DNA from: Nitrospira sp.
GTDB lineage: Bacteria; Nitrospirota; Nitrospiria; Nitrospirales; Nitrospiraceae
DNA length: 60,747 nucleotides
Direction: 5' to 3'
Assembly (NCBI GenBank): GCA_023248215.1
Contig: JAHFEW010000016.1
Span: 1 to 60,747, forward strand
Part shown: positions 33,562 through 43,106 of the stretch, one piece after another
Numbering within the stretch: the first letter of the stretch is position 1
How the letters are laid out: the number at the start of each line of letters is the position of its first letter
The notes under the pieces: generated by a model
Seen by the model: only the letters and a program-made list of their open reading frames with translations
What the model was told of the DNA's origin: nothing
Databases searched by the model: none
Translations under genes and position numbers: made by a program

Positions 33562-34794
33562 CTACACGCGGTCTCCGATGGGATTCCACTCGTGGTCGCG
33601 TTCGACCGCATCGATCAACCGCTCAAAAATATCGGGGATCGCACCGGTGACTCGGCTCCAATTCGAGATCATCGGCACCCCGAGCGGGTCTTCCAAAAAC
33701 GTCTCCGTCGCGATCTTCATTCCCTTGAGAAATACCTCGACGGCCATCCGTTCTTCATGTCGGTCGAACTGTAGGCTGTTGATGGCGGCATCATTCTGAT
33801 AGCGGGTGATCGCCTCCTGGGCTGCCTGCAGGTAGGTCGCCCGTAAGGCCTTCAGGACTGCTTCCGATAACACCACCCCTTCGCTCGCGAGATTTCGGAA
33901 GAGCGACTTGGTGATATCCACACACATTTTCTGTAACCCTTGATCGGCATTGTCCGCCGATAGGACTTGGTGCTTGTGCTCGTACGCATCGGCGATATCG
34001 GCTTGGCAAATTCTCCTGAGCGCACAGTTGCGATAGATCTCGGCGAGGACTCCCACCTCCAGTCCCCAGTCGCCGGGAATCCGGTTGATCCAGGCCAAAT
34101 CCCGCACCATGGCAAATTCACCCGCCAGGGGATAGCGGAAACTATCCAGGAATGTCAGCAACGGATGGGATCCCACCACCTGCTGGAGACTCCGGATCAG
34201 CGGCGTGAGATACAGTCGCGTCACCCGGCCATGGAGGCGATTCGTGACCCGGCTGTAGTACCCCTTGCAGAATTCATAGCCCAGATTGGTGTTGACGATC
34301 GGATAGCAGAGCCTGGCGAGATATTCCCGGTTGTAACTGAGAATGTCACAGTCGTGGAGCGCAATGACGTTACTCTGGCCGCGCGCCAAGACGTATCCGA
34401 AGGCCATCCAGCAGCCGCGGCCCTTGCCCTGGAGACCCGTATCGATTTCGGCGTGGGCCAGCAGCTTGAGGATGTCCTGAATGCCTGTCCCATCGTTCCA
34501 GACGATCCGGACCCGCTGGGGCAGCACCGCAAAGAACTGTTTGGCCAGACGAAACTCCAGCGCCGAGGCTCGATCCAGCGAGATCACGATCTCGTTGACA
34601 TAGCGGATGTCTTTCAAGACCTGCACGATGTGCTTGAGCGCCGGGTTTTCGAGTTCCGAATACAGCGAGGGGAGAACCAGGGCGATCGGATTCGCCGCCG
34701 CATGCCGTTCCAATTCTTTTTCCAGCTGATCGAGATTGGAGGCGCCCAGACGGTGCAGCACCGTCACGAGTCCGTTCTGATGAAAATCCGACAT
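33562..34794 (-). CDS. GT81-type glycosyltransferase (glucosyl-3-phosphoglycerate synthase-like)
   Basis: This 410-residue GT-A enzyme has the family opening FHQNGLVTVLHRLG, then IALVLPSLYSELENPALKHIV, GKGRGCWMAFGYVLA, and the metal-binding ALHDCDIL near residue 157. The acceptor-side segment RYPLAGEFAMVRDLAWINRIPGDWGLEVGVL follows, then YEHKHQ. These match the synthases that join a sugar nucleotide to 3-phosphoglycerate for glucosyl- or mannosylglycerate, which are osmolytes. ATG 34794 has GGAGG 4 bases upstream. The following phosphatase gene expected for the pathway is not seen here, so the exact product is uncertain. Confidence 0.8.
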   Translation of the reverse strand: MSDFHQNGLVTVLHRLGASNLDQLEKELERHAAANPIALVLPSLYSELENPALKHIVQVLKDIRYVNEIVISLDRASALEFRLAKQFFAVLPQRVRIVWNDGTGIQDILKLLAHAEIDTGLQGKGRGCWMAFGYVLARGQSNVIALHDCDILSYNREYLARLCYPIVNTNLGYEFCKGYYSRVTNRLHGRVTRLYLTPLIRSLQQVVGSHPLLTFLDSFRYPLAGEFAMVRDLAWINRIPGDWGLEVGVLAEIYRNCALRRICQADIADAYEHKHQVLSADNADQGLQKMCVDITKSLFRNLASEGVVLSEAVLKALRATYLQAAQEAITRYQNDAAINSLQFDRHEERMAVEVFLKGMKIATETFLEDPLGVPMISNWSRVTGAIPDIFERLIDAVERDHEWNPIGDRV

Positions 34795-34923
34795 ACTCCC
34801 TCCAGTGCAGGGTTTGGAGCGGATGGTGAATGGCGATCGAAGACCGGCGGTACCTGGAGATCTCAAAGCGAGACGCGGAGATGCCTTGCGCCGAACGCTG
34901 AATCTGCTGAGGGGGGACCGCTT

Positions 34924-36219
34924 CTACTGAGCCGGAGGCATAGCCTTGCTGGTCACGACCGACTTGACGATCTTGGCTCGTTTGACGGATTCCAGGAAGC
35001 GGTCCGGAGGTTCCGGTTTTGGCAAGTTGACTTCGACGGAGTACCAGCCCGACTTCATCGGCCCTTTTTTAATACCGTTAAGTTCCTGAACCAAATCCTC
35101 GATACTCTTCTCAGTGGTGCCATCCTGGAATGCGACCCAAAACATGAAGGCCTGACGGTCTGTTTCGCGGAGCCCATCTGCAACCGGGGTCGACACGGCT
35201 GCGTCTTTGGCGGTGTCATTCTTGGCCAGCACCGTGGACTTGGGCGCAGCATTGGCTTTCGCCACTTCCAGAGAGGTGAGTGCCAAACGGGCATGCAACT
35301 CTCGATTGCGGCTTTCCAGGAGCGCGACTTGCTTGATCAAGGTTTCGTTGACCGACTTGATCGACTGGAGATCCTGGCGCACCAATTCTCGCTCGGCTTC
35401 GACCGTGCTGACCGCGACGCGAATGCCGTTCTGAACTTCCTGTGCGACGCCGGTCTTCACCGTCTGGAGATCTTCCTGGACGGTGACGACTTGTGTGTTC
35501 AATTTCTGCTGGGCAAGGGTGACCGTATCAACGAGATTATTCAACTGCGCGATCCGTTCCTGCTCGGATCGAGAAATCGCCACTGCCGCCGCCTGTGCCT
35601 CAACCAACTGTGCCAGCTGTTGGTGCACGCGATCAACCTGCTCTTGTGTCGATTGCCGGGCTGCCAGTTCTTCTTCGAGCTGATGCGCCCGGTCGTCCGA
35701 TCCCATCCAACTCGGCACCCGTTCAGCCAGCAACGCGACAACGCCCACGGCAAGCACGATCTGTGCGAACGCGGTCGTCATGGTCCAGATGGGAGTCGCG
35801 CTCGCCGCTGGTTTGGACGTTTCCGAGGGCAACCCCATTGCGGCAGCCAAGTGAGCCCACCAACGAGGAGCCGTCTCGTACTGCACCTGGAGCGAACCGC
35901 CGTCGAAATGGTTCTCGACGTGAATGGTCGCGGCACCCTTGCCAACGGGGATACGCACATCTTTGTGGCCGGCTTCGGGCGCGACACAGCCTCCAATCAA
36001 CACGCCGGACTCGCTCCTGATTTCTAAATGTTGAATGCTCCGCTCGCGGGCCGTGAAGGCGAAGGAGGGATCGGTGTGCGCACAATCCAGCATCCCGACG
36101 CGCTCGTGGTTGACGAGCACCTGGAGAAGACCCGGGCGTTCTTCAGTCGCGCGTCGCGGCTGGTCATCCAGGGCGTCAAGCAGATGTTCGCGATAGTCGT
36201 TGAGCTCTGGTGCTTCCAT
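34924..36219 (-). CDS. Single-span coiled-coil membrane protein
   Basis: This 431-residue protein has a cytoplasmic N-terminal domain of about 140 residues (including RERSIQHLEIRSESGVLIGGCVAP), one membrane span (TAFAQIVLAVGVVALLAERV), a long coiled coil of about 140 residues (ELAARQSTQEQVDRVHQQL onward), and a C-terminal domain (DRQAFMFWVAFQDGTTEKS to SVEVNLPKP). ATG 36219 has GAGGAGG 7-8 bases upstream and lies inside the preceding gene. The overlap with a sigma-like gene suggests a membrane-linked partner such as an anti-sigma factor, but no anti-sigma domain is recognised. Confidence 0.65.
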   Translation of the reverse strand: MEAPELNDYREHLLDALDDQPRRATEERPGLLQVLVNHERVGMLDCAHTDPSFAFTARERSIQHLEIRSESGVLIGGCVAPEAGHKDVRIPVGKGAATIHVENHFDGGSLQVQYETAPRWWAHLAAAMGLPSETSKPAASATPIWTMTTAFAQIVLAVGVVALLAERVPSWMGSDDRAHQLEEELAARQSTQEQVDRVHQQLAQLVEAQAAAVAISRSEQERIAQLNNLVDTVTLAQQKLNTQVVTVQEDLQTVKTGVAQEVQNGIRVAVSTVEAERELVRQDLQSIKSVNETLIKQVALLESRNRELHARLALTSLEVAKANAAPKSTVLAKNDTAKDAAVSTPVADGLRETDRQAFMFWVAFQDGTTEKSIEDLVQELNGIKKGPMKSGWYSVEVNLPKPEPPDRFLESVKRAKIVKSVVTSKAMPPAQ

Positions 36220-37138
36220 GGTGCCGTCCTCCTCGATCCCCTCCAAAGAGAGCCAAGACGCCTCCCTTTTTCAGCGGATGGATATGGAGATTGACCTGCG
36301 GCTTCAACCCGTTGCTGGCCTCGGTTTGCCGGCGATCTGCCACTTCCATGAAGCAGTCGCGGCAAAAGGCCAAATGCCAGACGCGGTAGTCGTGGCCGTA
36401 GTCATCGTGAAATAGTTGACCCCACTTCTGTTCAGAGAGGCAGGGATAATGTTCCGGTTCACTCTTTCGATAATGTGACTGCAAGACCGGCATCAATCGG
36501 TCGACTTCGTGATTCAGGTGGTCGGGCCTAGTCAGTAACTCCTGTTCCAGCACTTCTATTTCCGACCCACTTAACCCTGTTTCATTCATCGTGCGTTGCC
36601 ACCCCGATTGGCGCCAACGCTCGAAGTTTTTATAGACCCGCTGGCTTTCAGCCTGGCCGAAGCCCAGCAACTTCACCACATGGGCCTGACTGAATCCATA
36701 GAAGTGATAAAACAGCGTGATCAAGGCGTCGCGGCTGACGACGGCACGCGAGGCCAGTCCGTCTAGAAATCGCCCCACCGGCGTCAGCAGCTCCTTGTGA
36801 TAACAGAGGGGGTCAGGCTGGCTGAACGATTTAGCAATCAGACTATCCAAGAGGAAGAACGGCCGGCAGGGAACTTCGGCACGACCGAAGACCACAAAAC
36901 GTTCTACCAACTCGTACCCCCACCGGAGCGCCAGCTTCTCATGCGTGATATCGTCGCCCCATTGATTCGTTTCACGAAGAAACCGCTTGGTTTGACCCGT
37001 CGCCCGGTCCAACAATTCCGGCAAAGACTTCGTGACCAGCTCGTCGAACTCTCGTTCGGTGGTCACGACATTGTTGAGTCGTGCAGAGAAAATCTGACCG
37101 TCTCGCATAGTCTTTCCATCCGGCAATTTCGACGACAT
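36176..37138 (-). CDS. Sigma-region-4-like regulatory protein
   Basis: This 320-residue protein has a middle helix-turn-helix section (DALITLFYHFYGFSQAHVVKLLGFGQAESQRVYKNFERWRQSG) that resembles region 4 of RNA polymerase sigma factors, and a CxxC in HLAFCRDCFMEVADRR near residue 262. No clear region 2 is visible, so it may not be a full sigma factor. The last 44 bases overlap the coiled-coil membrane protein gene. ATG 37138 is used; ATG 37108 is an alternative with GGAAAG upstream. The pair probably forms a signalling unit. Family assignment is tentative. Confidence 0.6.
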   Translation of the reverse strand: MSSKLPDGKTMRDGQIFSARLNNVVTTEREFDELVTKSLPELLDRATGQTKRFLRETNQWGDDITHEKLALRWGYELVERFVVFGRAEVPCRPFFLLDSLIAKSFSQPDPLCYHKELLTPVGRFLDGLASRAVVSRDALITLFYHFYGFSQAHVVKLLGFGQAESQRVYKNFERWRQSGWQRTMNETGLSGSEIEVLEQELLTRPDHLNHEVDRLMPVLQSHYRKSEPEHYPCLSEQKWGQLFHDDYGHDYRVWHLAFCRDCFMEVADRRQTEASNGLKPQVNLHIHPLKKGGVLALFGGDRGGRHHGSTRAQRLSRTSA

Positions 37139-37333
37139 AATGGCCAGGTTCTCGTGAAATTACAATTCGACAAGTCCCCCTATAAGAAGACCACATTTGT
37201 CTACGGATGGTCAATGGGGGGGAAAGTGCGGAAACGCAACACTGTATCAGGGTGAAACAGGCGTTCCCGCCTGCCTTGCAGGAGCGGCGAACTCGGATGA
37301 GCAAGGGGCCGAACCGTGGAGGATGGGAGCAGG

Positions 37334-38986
37334 TTACGGTCGGTCGGTGGAGAGGCGTTTCGCCAACCTTCGCGCCAGGCGTATCATGGCCGGAGAGCGG
37401 TCGGCCGGATCGAGCAAGACATTGATCACATAGGGTTGGCTTGAATCCCCCAAGGCCTTGGCCAGGGCCTGAACGAATTCTCCGTGGGTTGCCACCCGGG
37501 ATCCCTGTCCGCCGCCGATCAGTTCGCAGATTCGTTCATAGTGCCACTCGTGGATATCATTAAAAGGGCCTTCCAGAATCTCGCGCTCGGTCGAATACCC
37601 ACGGTTGTTGAGGACAATCACCACCGGAGCCTGTCGGTAGCGAACCGCCGTGGACAACTCCGACCCGGTCATCTGGAAGGCGCCGTCTCCCACGAGGACG
37701 ATCGGCCGCAGGGACGGATCGGCAAAGCCCGCTCCGATGGCTGCGGGAACGGCAAATCCCATCGACGTGTAGTAGGCAGGCGACAGAAACTCAAAGCGGC
37801 GGTGGACGTGGAGATCGACCGAGGCGAACAGGGATTCTCCCACATCGGCGATGACCAGTGTCTTCTCATCCAGCACCGTATCGAGGTGACGGAATACCCC
37901 CTGGAGGGTGACGGAGGCATGCGCCGGCGGCAGTGCCTCATCAAATTTTTGCACCGGCGGCAGCCGTGGTGTAACAAACGAGGGGAGGTGGGTGCCGGCC
38001 AGCCCCTTCACGAAATCTTCAAACCGGATGGAGTCATACCGGTGGTGTTTGATGGCCACGCGATCTGCCGTGGCATGGATGGTATGACCATCAGAGAACA
38101 GGGCGCTACGGGCATCCAAGTCTTCCACGTCGGAGAGAATCGAGCCGAGGATGAGCAGGCAATCGGTTTGGTTCACAAACTCCTTCACTTCGTCGCGGGC
38201 CACCAGCCCGCTGTAAACGCCGACGTAGAGGGGATGGTCTTCACGAATGATCGACTTTCCCAGGAGCGTCGAGGCGATGGGGACATTGAGGCGCTCCACG
38301 AGGTGGGTCAACTCGTCGTGGAGCCCGAAGCGTCCCACTTCGGCGCCGGCCAGAATTACCGGACGCTTCGCCGATTCCAACATCGTCCGCACTTCGGCCA
38401 GGGCTTCCGCCAAGGCGGCATGGTCTGTCTGTTCATCCTGGCTGCCGTTCGAGTGCGAGGGCCCGGCGAGCGGAACATGCACCATGTCTCGCGGGATCTC
38501 AAGATAGATCGGGCGTCGATAGCGCAACAAGGCCGCGAAGGCGCGATCCATCTCACGCTGAGCCGTGACGGGGTCTTCCAAGCTGACCGCCGCCACCGTC
38601 ATTTTCTCGAATACTTCCCGTTGCGTCGAAAACTCCCGCACCATGTGGTGGAGGTAGGGATTGCGCGCACGCTCCGACAGCCCGGGTGAGCCGGTCAGCA
38701 AGACGACGGGCGATCGCTCCGCATAGGCGCAGGCAATGGCATTGACCGTATTGAGTCCGCCGACACAATAGGTGACGCAGAGGGCGCCGATGCCGTTGAT
38801 GCGTGCATAGGCGTCGGCGGCAAAGCCTGCACAGTCCTCCCGGGTGGTGCCCACGTGTTGAATGGGAGAGGACTCCATCAATTTATACAAGCCAAGCACG
38901 TAGTCGCCGGGGATGCCGAAGATGTGACGAACGCCAAGTTGGTGGAGTCGATCCAATACTGCGGTCCCGATGGTCTGAATGGTCAT
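37334..38986 (-). CDS. ThDP-dependent 2-keto-acid decarboxylase
   Basis: This 550-residue enzyme has the pyruvate/indolepyruvate decarboxylase layout. The N-terminal PYR domain has GVRHIFGIPGDYVLGLYKLM and the catalytic Glu in TTREDCAGFAADAYAR. The C-terminal PP domain has the ThDP motif GDGAFQMTGSELSTAVRY ending in VIVLNN. It decarboxylates a 2-keto acid to an aldehyde; substrate could be pyruvate, indolepyruvate or a branched-chain acid. ATG 38986 is the first that fits the family start. It stands alone, divergent from rlmI. Confidence 0.85.
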   Translation of the reverse strand: MTIQTIGTAVLDRLHQLGVRHIFGIPGDYVLGLYKLMESSPIQHVGTTREDCAGFAADAYARINGIGALCVTYCVGGLNTVNAIACAYAERSPVVLLTGSPGLSERARNPYLHHMVREFSTQREVFEKMTVAAVSLEDPVTAQREMDRAFAALLRYRRPIYLEIPRDMVHVPLAGPSHSNGSQDEQTDHAALAEALAEVRTMLESAKRPVILAGAEVGRFGLHDELTHLVERLNVPIASTLLGKSIIREDHPLYVGVYSGLVARDEVKEFVNQTDCLLILGSILSDVEDLDARSALFSDGHTIHATADRVAIKHHRYDSIRFEDFVKGLAGTHLPSFVTPRLPPVQKFDEALPPAHASVTLQGVFRHLDTVLDEKTLVIADVGESLFASVDLHVHRRFEFLSPAYYTSMGFAVPAAIGAGFADPSLRPIVLVGDGAFQMTGSELSTAVRYRQAPVVIVLNNRGYSTEREILEGPFNDIHEWHYERICELIGGGQGSRVATHGEFVQALAKALGDSSQPYVINVLLDPADRSPAMIRLARRLAKRLSTDRP

Positions 38987-39208
38987 TGTGCCTCGGCTGT
39001 CGAGTGATAGGTCGTCGGGTGGCGTGCGGTCCACCTGTCTTCCTGCAGCAAACCATAGGTGCTAGGGAAGGTCAAGCGCGCGAACAATCGTCGCATGTGC
39101 ATCGTGCCTGGTTGCTTCGTGGCGTGATTTCAGGCACCCTCGTGGGCCATCTGCACAGCCGCCTTACGGGATCGAACCAAACATCTCTACACCGAACTCA
39201 CGACAACT

Positions 39209-40405
39209 ATGACACAGCCCGTCACCGTTCCCACTGCCAGGATCCGTCTCACAGCCGAACGCGAAACGCCGCGTTACTATGGTCACCTCTGGATTTTTGA
39301 CGGCCACATTGCTGAGGTGCTGGGCACTCCCGGCGCCGGAGACCTCGTCGATGTGTATACGCATCAGAAACGGTTTTTCGGCCGCGGCTTCTACAATCCC
39401 CATTCCAAGATCCGCGTTCGTGTGCTGACCTTTCAAGAGGAGCCGATCGACAACGCCTTTTTTGCCGCGCGTCTCCGTGCCGCGGCCGCCTTTCGACAGA
39501 TCGTGGCTTCCCACACCAATGCCTGTCGTCTCGTCCATGGAGAAAGCGATCTCCTGCCGGGCCTGGTCGTCGACCGGTTTGCCGATGTCGCGGTGATGCA
39601 GACGCTGAGCTACGGTATGGATGTACGAAAAGAATTGTTGGGCGAGTTGCTGGTCCAGGAAACCGGTGTGCGGAGCGTCTACCTTCGGAATGATGCCAAG
39701 AGCCGGACATTGGAAGGCCTGCCGCTGTCGAAAGGATTTCTGCGGGGAGACAGCGAGACGACGGTGAACATTCATGAGGGACACGCCCGGTTCATTGTGG
39801 ATATCGTCGAGGGGCAGAAAACCGGGTGGTTTTGCGATCAGCGTGAGAATCGGTTGGCTGCGGCCGTCTTCGCCAAGGGCAAAACGGTGTTAGAAGCCTT
39901 TTGCCACACCGGTGCCTTCGGCATGCAGGCGGCACTCGCCGGAGCGCAGTCCGTCGACGGCTTGGATGTCAGTGCGGCGGCCGTGACCTTGGCCCAGGCG
40001 CATGCGGCGCGTAACGAGGTTGCAGCACGCTGTCACTATCGTCAGGCCGATGCCTTTGAGGAATTGCGTGTGCTTGAGCGGAGCAACCAACGGTATGACC
40101 TGGTCATTCTGGATCCGCCGGCGTTTGCGCGCAGCAAGAAGGCGGTGCCCCATGCCTTAGCCGGATACAAAGAAGTCAATCTACGCGGCCTTCGTCTGTT
40201 GCATCCGGGCGGAGTGTTGGTCACCTGTTCTTGTTCGCAGCCGATCAGTGATCACGATTTTTGGATGATGCTGCAGGCTGCAGCGCGGGATGCACGCCGG
40301 CAGATTCGCCTCCTTGAACAGCGAGGGCAAGGACCGGACCATCCGGTGCTCGCCGGCATGCCGGAAACACGTTATTTGAAATGTTTTATCGTCCAGGTGT
40401 TCTGA
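39209..40405 (+). CDS. rlmI: 23S rRNA (cytosine) methyltransferase, RlmI-like
   Basis: This 398-residue SAM methyltransferase has an N-terminal PUA domain (YGHLWIFDGHIAEVLG, VYTHQKRFFGRGFYNP), the EEHVP-like linker GESDLLPGLVVDRF, and a C-terminal Rossmann domain with VLEAFCHTGAFGMQAALAGA and the catalytic LDPPAFARSKK motif. RlmI methylates C1962 of 23S rRNA in E. coli. The OPT transporter gene follows 4 bases later. The family is clear; the exact target base is inferred. Confidence 0.88.
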   Translation: MTQPVTVPTARIRLTAERETPRYYGHLWIFDGHIAEVLGTPGAGDLVDVYTHQKRFFGRGFYNPHSKIRVRVLTFQEEPIDNAFFAARLRAAAAFRQIVASHTNACRLVHGESDLLPGLVVDRFADVAVMQTLSYGMDVRKELLGELLVQETGVRSVYLRNDAKSRTLEGLPLSKGFLRGDSETTVNIHEGHARFIVDIVEGQKTGWFCDQRENRLAAAVFAKGKTVLEAFCHTGAFGMQAALAGAQSVDGLDVSAAAVTLAQAHAARNEVAARCHYRQADAFEELRVLERSNQRYDLVILDPPAFARSKKAVPHALAGYKEVNLRGLRLLHPGGVLVTCSCSQPISDHDFWMMLQAAARDARRQIRLLEQRGQGPDHPVLAGMPETRYLKCFIVQVF

Positions 40406-40409
40406 AGGC

Positions 40410-42392
40410 ATGATGCGCGATCACGATGCTCTTCCGGAGACTGTCGACGCGCCTCTCATTCCCGCCTCCGTCACGCTCCCGGAAATCACCCCCAAAGCCG
40501 TCGTGCTTTCGATCGTCCTCGCTGCAGTGCTCGCCGGGGCCAACGCCTACCTAGGGCTGTTTGCCGGCATGACGGTCTCCGCATCGATTCCAGCTGCCGT
40601 CGTGTCCATGGCGGTGCTGCGCCTGTTTCGTCACTCGAACATTCTGGAGAACAACATCGTCCAAACCGCCGCCTCGTCAGGCGAAGCCCTCGCGGCCGGC
40701 GTGATTTTTACCATCCCAGGATTGCTTCTGCTCGGATATTGGGCTTCGTTCGACTATTGGCAAACCTTCACCGTGGCGCTTGTCGGCGGGGTACTCGGCG
40801 TGCTGTTTACCATTCCACTTCGCCGGGCCTTGATTATCCATGCCCGGCTGCGCTTTCCCGAAGGCGTTGCCACTGCGGAAGTCTTGAAGGTAGGAGCCTC
40901 GGCGGATGCCGACGCAGGCGGCAGGTTTCATGTGTTGTTGGGGGCTGCCGCACTGGGCGGCTGTTTCAAGTTTGCCGAGGGAGGACTGAAAGTTTGGAGT
41001 GAGTCGTTGGAAGGGGCTGTCCAGCTTGGACGCTCGACGTTCTACGGAGGACTCAACCTGTCACCGGCCCTGCTGGCCGTCGGATATATCATCGGTCTCA
41101 ATACAGCCGTCGTCGTATTTCTCGGTGGCGCGATCGGATGGCTGGTCTTACTGCCGCTCTATCAAGCGATCGCCGACCAGCCGGACGCGCTGACCGGCAT
41201 GGTGGCGGCCAAGACGACATGGAGTGGGCAGATTCGTTACATCGGCATCGGCGCCATGTTGGTGGGAGGGGTGTGGACCCTGTTTCAGGTTCGGGGGCCC
41301 ATCCTACAAAGCCTGCGCCAACTCATCGCGCTCTACCGAGTCCATCAGCGGCATTGCCCGCGATCGGTTCTCCCGCGCACCGAGCGTGACGCGGGTGTCG
41401 CCTGGTTGATCGGCCTTACAGTGGTGTCATTGGTTCCCATGGTGGTGCTGTATCAGAGCCTGTTGGGCCACAATCTCTGGGGCGGCATCGGGTTGACCTT
41501 CTTGATGGTGGTCACGGCGTTCCTCTTTTCTTCGGTGGCCGGATATATGGCCGGGCTCGTCGGTAGTTCGAGCAACCCGGTCTCGGGCGTCACGATTGCC
41601 ACCATCATGCTCGCTTCGCTGCTCTTGTTGGGAATCTTGGGGCGAGAGAATCCTGTCGGTCCGGCGGCGGCCTTGCTGGTGGGTGCCGTGGTGTGTTGCG
41701 CCGCCGCGATGGGAGGCGACAACCTGCAGGATTTGAAAACCGGGCATTTGGTCGGGGCCACACCTTGGAAACAGCAGGCCATGCAGATCATCGGTGTGGC
41801 GACCGGTGCCGTCGTCATCGTGCCGGTTCTCTCCCTGCTGCAGGCGAAGTATGGAATCGGCGACGTGACGGATACCCATCCCCATCCGCTCAGCGCTCCT
41901 CAGGCCACACTCATGGCGAATCTCGCCAGAGGTGTGTTCGGTGGATCTTTGCCCTGGCACCTTGTCGGTGTGGGAATGGCACTGGGCGTCTTGGTGATCG
42001 GCCTCGACCTGCGACAGTCGCGACGGAAGGCTGCCTTTCGCCTGCCTGTCTTGGCGGTGGCGCTCGGCATGTATCTGCCGCTCAAGCTGTCGGCGACCAT
42101 CATGTTCGGTGGCCTGCTTGCAGAGTATGTGCGAACCGGCAGGGGGGCTCCTGGCTCTCCAACCGACGATCGGGGCCTGCTGTTCGCTGCCGGACTGGTG
42201 ACAGGTGAGGCGCTGATCGGAATTCTGTTAGCCCTTCCGATTGCGTTCAGTTCTGTCTGGTCGTCGCTGTCCGGGGATCCCTTTCAGTTGTTTGCCGATC
42301 CACCGTTAGGAGGCTGGCCAGGACTCGGAGCGCTGGTCCTTGTGGGACTGTTTCTTGTGCGCGCTGCTCAAACGACAGCGTCTTCCAAATAG
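40410..42392 (+). CDS. OPT-family oligopeptide/metal transporter
   Basis: This 660-residue membrane protein has about 14-16 hydrophobic spans. The N-terminus has the OPT pattern LPEITPKAVVLSIVLAAVLAGANAYLGLFAGMTVSASIPAAV, and the middle shows GLVGSSSNPVSGVTIATIM. This fits the bacterial OPT subfamily, related to plant YSL carriers, which moves peptides or metal chelates. It is 4 bases after rlmI and ends before a convergent XRE gene. Substrate unknown. Confidence 0.87.
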   Translation: MMRDHDALPETVDAPLIPASVTLPEITPKAVVLSIVLAAVLAGANAYLGLFAGMTVSASIPAAVVSMAVLRLFRHSNILENNIVQTAASSGEALAAGVIFTIPGLLLLGYWASFDYWQTFTVALVGGVLGVLFTIPLRRALIIHARLRFPEGVATAEVLKVGASADADAGGRFHVLLGAAALGGCFKFAEGGLKVWSESLEGAVQLGRSTFYGGLNLSPALLAVGYIIGLNTAVVVFLGGAIGWLVLLPLYQAIADQPDALTGMVAAKTTWSGQIRYIGIGAMLVGGVWTLFQVRGPILQSLRQLIALYRVHQRHCPRSVLPRTERDAGVAWLIGLTVVSLVPMVVLYQSLLGHNLWGGIGLTFLMVVTAFLFSSVAGYMAGLVGSSSNPVSGVTIATIMLASLLLLGILGRENPVGPAAALLVGAVVCCAAAMGGDNLQDLKTGHLVGATPWKQQAMQIIGVATGAVVIVPVLSLLQAKYGIGDVTDTHPHPLSAPQATLMANLARGVFGGSLPWHLVGVGMALGVLVIGLDLRQSRRKAAFRLPVLAVALGMYLPLKLSATIMFGGLLAEYVRTGRGAPGSPTDDRGLLFAAGLVTGEALIGILLALPIAFSSVWSSLSGDPFQLFADPPLGGWPGLGALVLVGLFLVRAAQTTASSK

Positions 42393-42459
42393 GGGGGATC
42401 GCCAGCTCGGAGATCGAAGGTGTTAAATTGTGGTGACGTGGAGGTGCGTCGAGGTGGCG

Positions 42460-42930
42460 TTAATCACTCGGCGGTTCAAAATGTCCCGGCGGGCGAGATT
42501 GCCAGGGCACCGTCGCTTGTTTGGACTGCTTCACGAGACTCCGTAAGTTCACTTCTGCGGCTCGCAGTAGCTTGGGGTCTCCGCTATGCACGAGTGCTGT
42601 CAGCAGCACATAGAGTGATCGGTCGTGCCCGGTTGCCAGCAGAATTCTCTCTAAGACCGGATCGGCTCCTGTTAAGTTGGAGAGAGCCAGTGGCTCCTCA
42701 TCATCGTCCTTGCACAGGAGATCGAAATCGGAAGGGTGGATGAACAGCCAGGGAAGGGGAATCTTGAGGGCGTCGGCCAGTGCTTCCAAGGTTGAAACGC
42801 CTGGGTCGGCTTGCTCTGATTCGAGATCTTGCAGAAGGGAGGCCGCGATTCCGGCTCGTTCAGCGAGCGCATTCTCGGAATACTTTTGCGATACCCGCCA
42901 TGCGCGAACAAATGTTCCGACGTGTGACAT
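42460..42930 (-). CDS. XRE-family transcriptional regulator
   Basis: This 156-residue protein has a helix-turn-helix (FVRAWRVSQKYSENALAERAGIAASLLQDLESEQADPGVSTLEALADALKIPLPWLF) and a helical C-terminal part of about 90 residues. ATG 42930 starts the domain; it has no ribosome-binding site, but a -10 box lies just 5 bases upstream, so the mRNA may be leaderless. Target genes unknown. Confidence 0.8.
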   Translation of the reverse strand: MSHVGTFVRAWRVSQKYSENALAERAGIAASLLQDLESEQADPGVSTLEALADALKIPLPWLFIHPSDFDLLCKDDDEEPLALSNLTGADPVLERILLATGHDRSLYVLLTALVHSGDPKLLRAAEVNLRSLVKQSKQATVPWQSRPPGHFEPPSD

Positions 42931-42935
42931 ACCCG

Positions 42936-42965
42936 ATATTACTGTATCCGTTCCAGGGTCTGCAA
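42936..42965 (-). promoter_or_regulatory. Promoter of the XRE gene, probably leaderless
   Basis: On the minus strand TTGCAG (42960-42965), 18 bases, and TAATAT (42936-42941) end 5 bases before the ATG. The layout matches that of proC. Confidence 0.45.
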
Positions 42966-43034
42966 CGTGGGCATCAACAGCGTATGACACTAGTTGCCTG
43001 TAACATCAACATCTTATGCGCCATTCTCCTAGGT

Positions 43035-43063
43035 AGAACATAGCTGCCGAAATCGGGTACAAT
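43035..43063 (+). promoter_or_regulatory. Promoter candidate of the coiled-coil gene
   Basis: TACAAT (43058-43063) has a weak AGAACA 17 bases upstream (43035-43040). Transcription would start near 43070, with a 37-base leader holding GAGGAGG. Confidence 0.35.
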
Positions 43064-43106
43064 GAGGTGCTCTAGTTGATGTACTTGAGGCGAGGAGGAT
43101 CAGCCG

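Noticed and set aside
33967-36027. A 686-codon plus-strand open frame
   Set aside because: It runs antisense across the glycosyltransferase and coiled-coil genes, with His/Arg/Asp-rich shadow composition and no motif.
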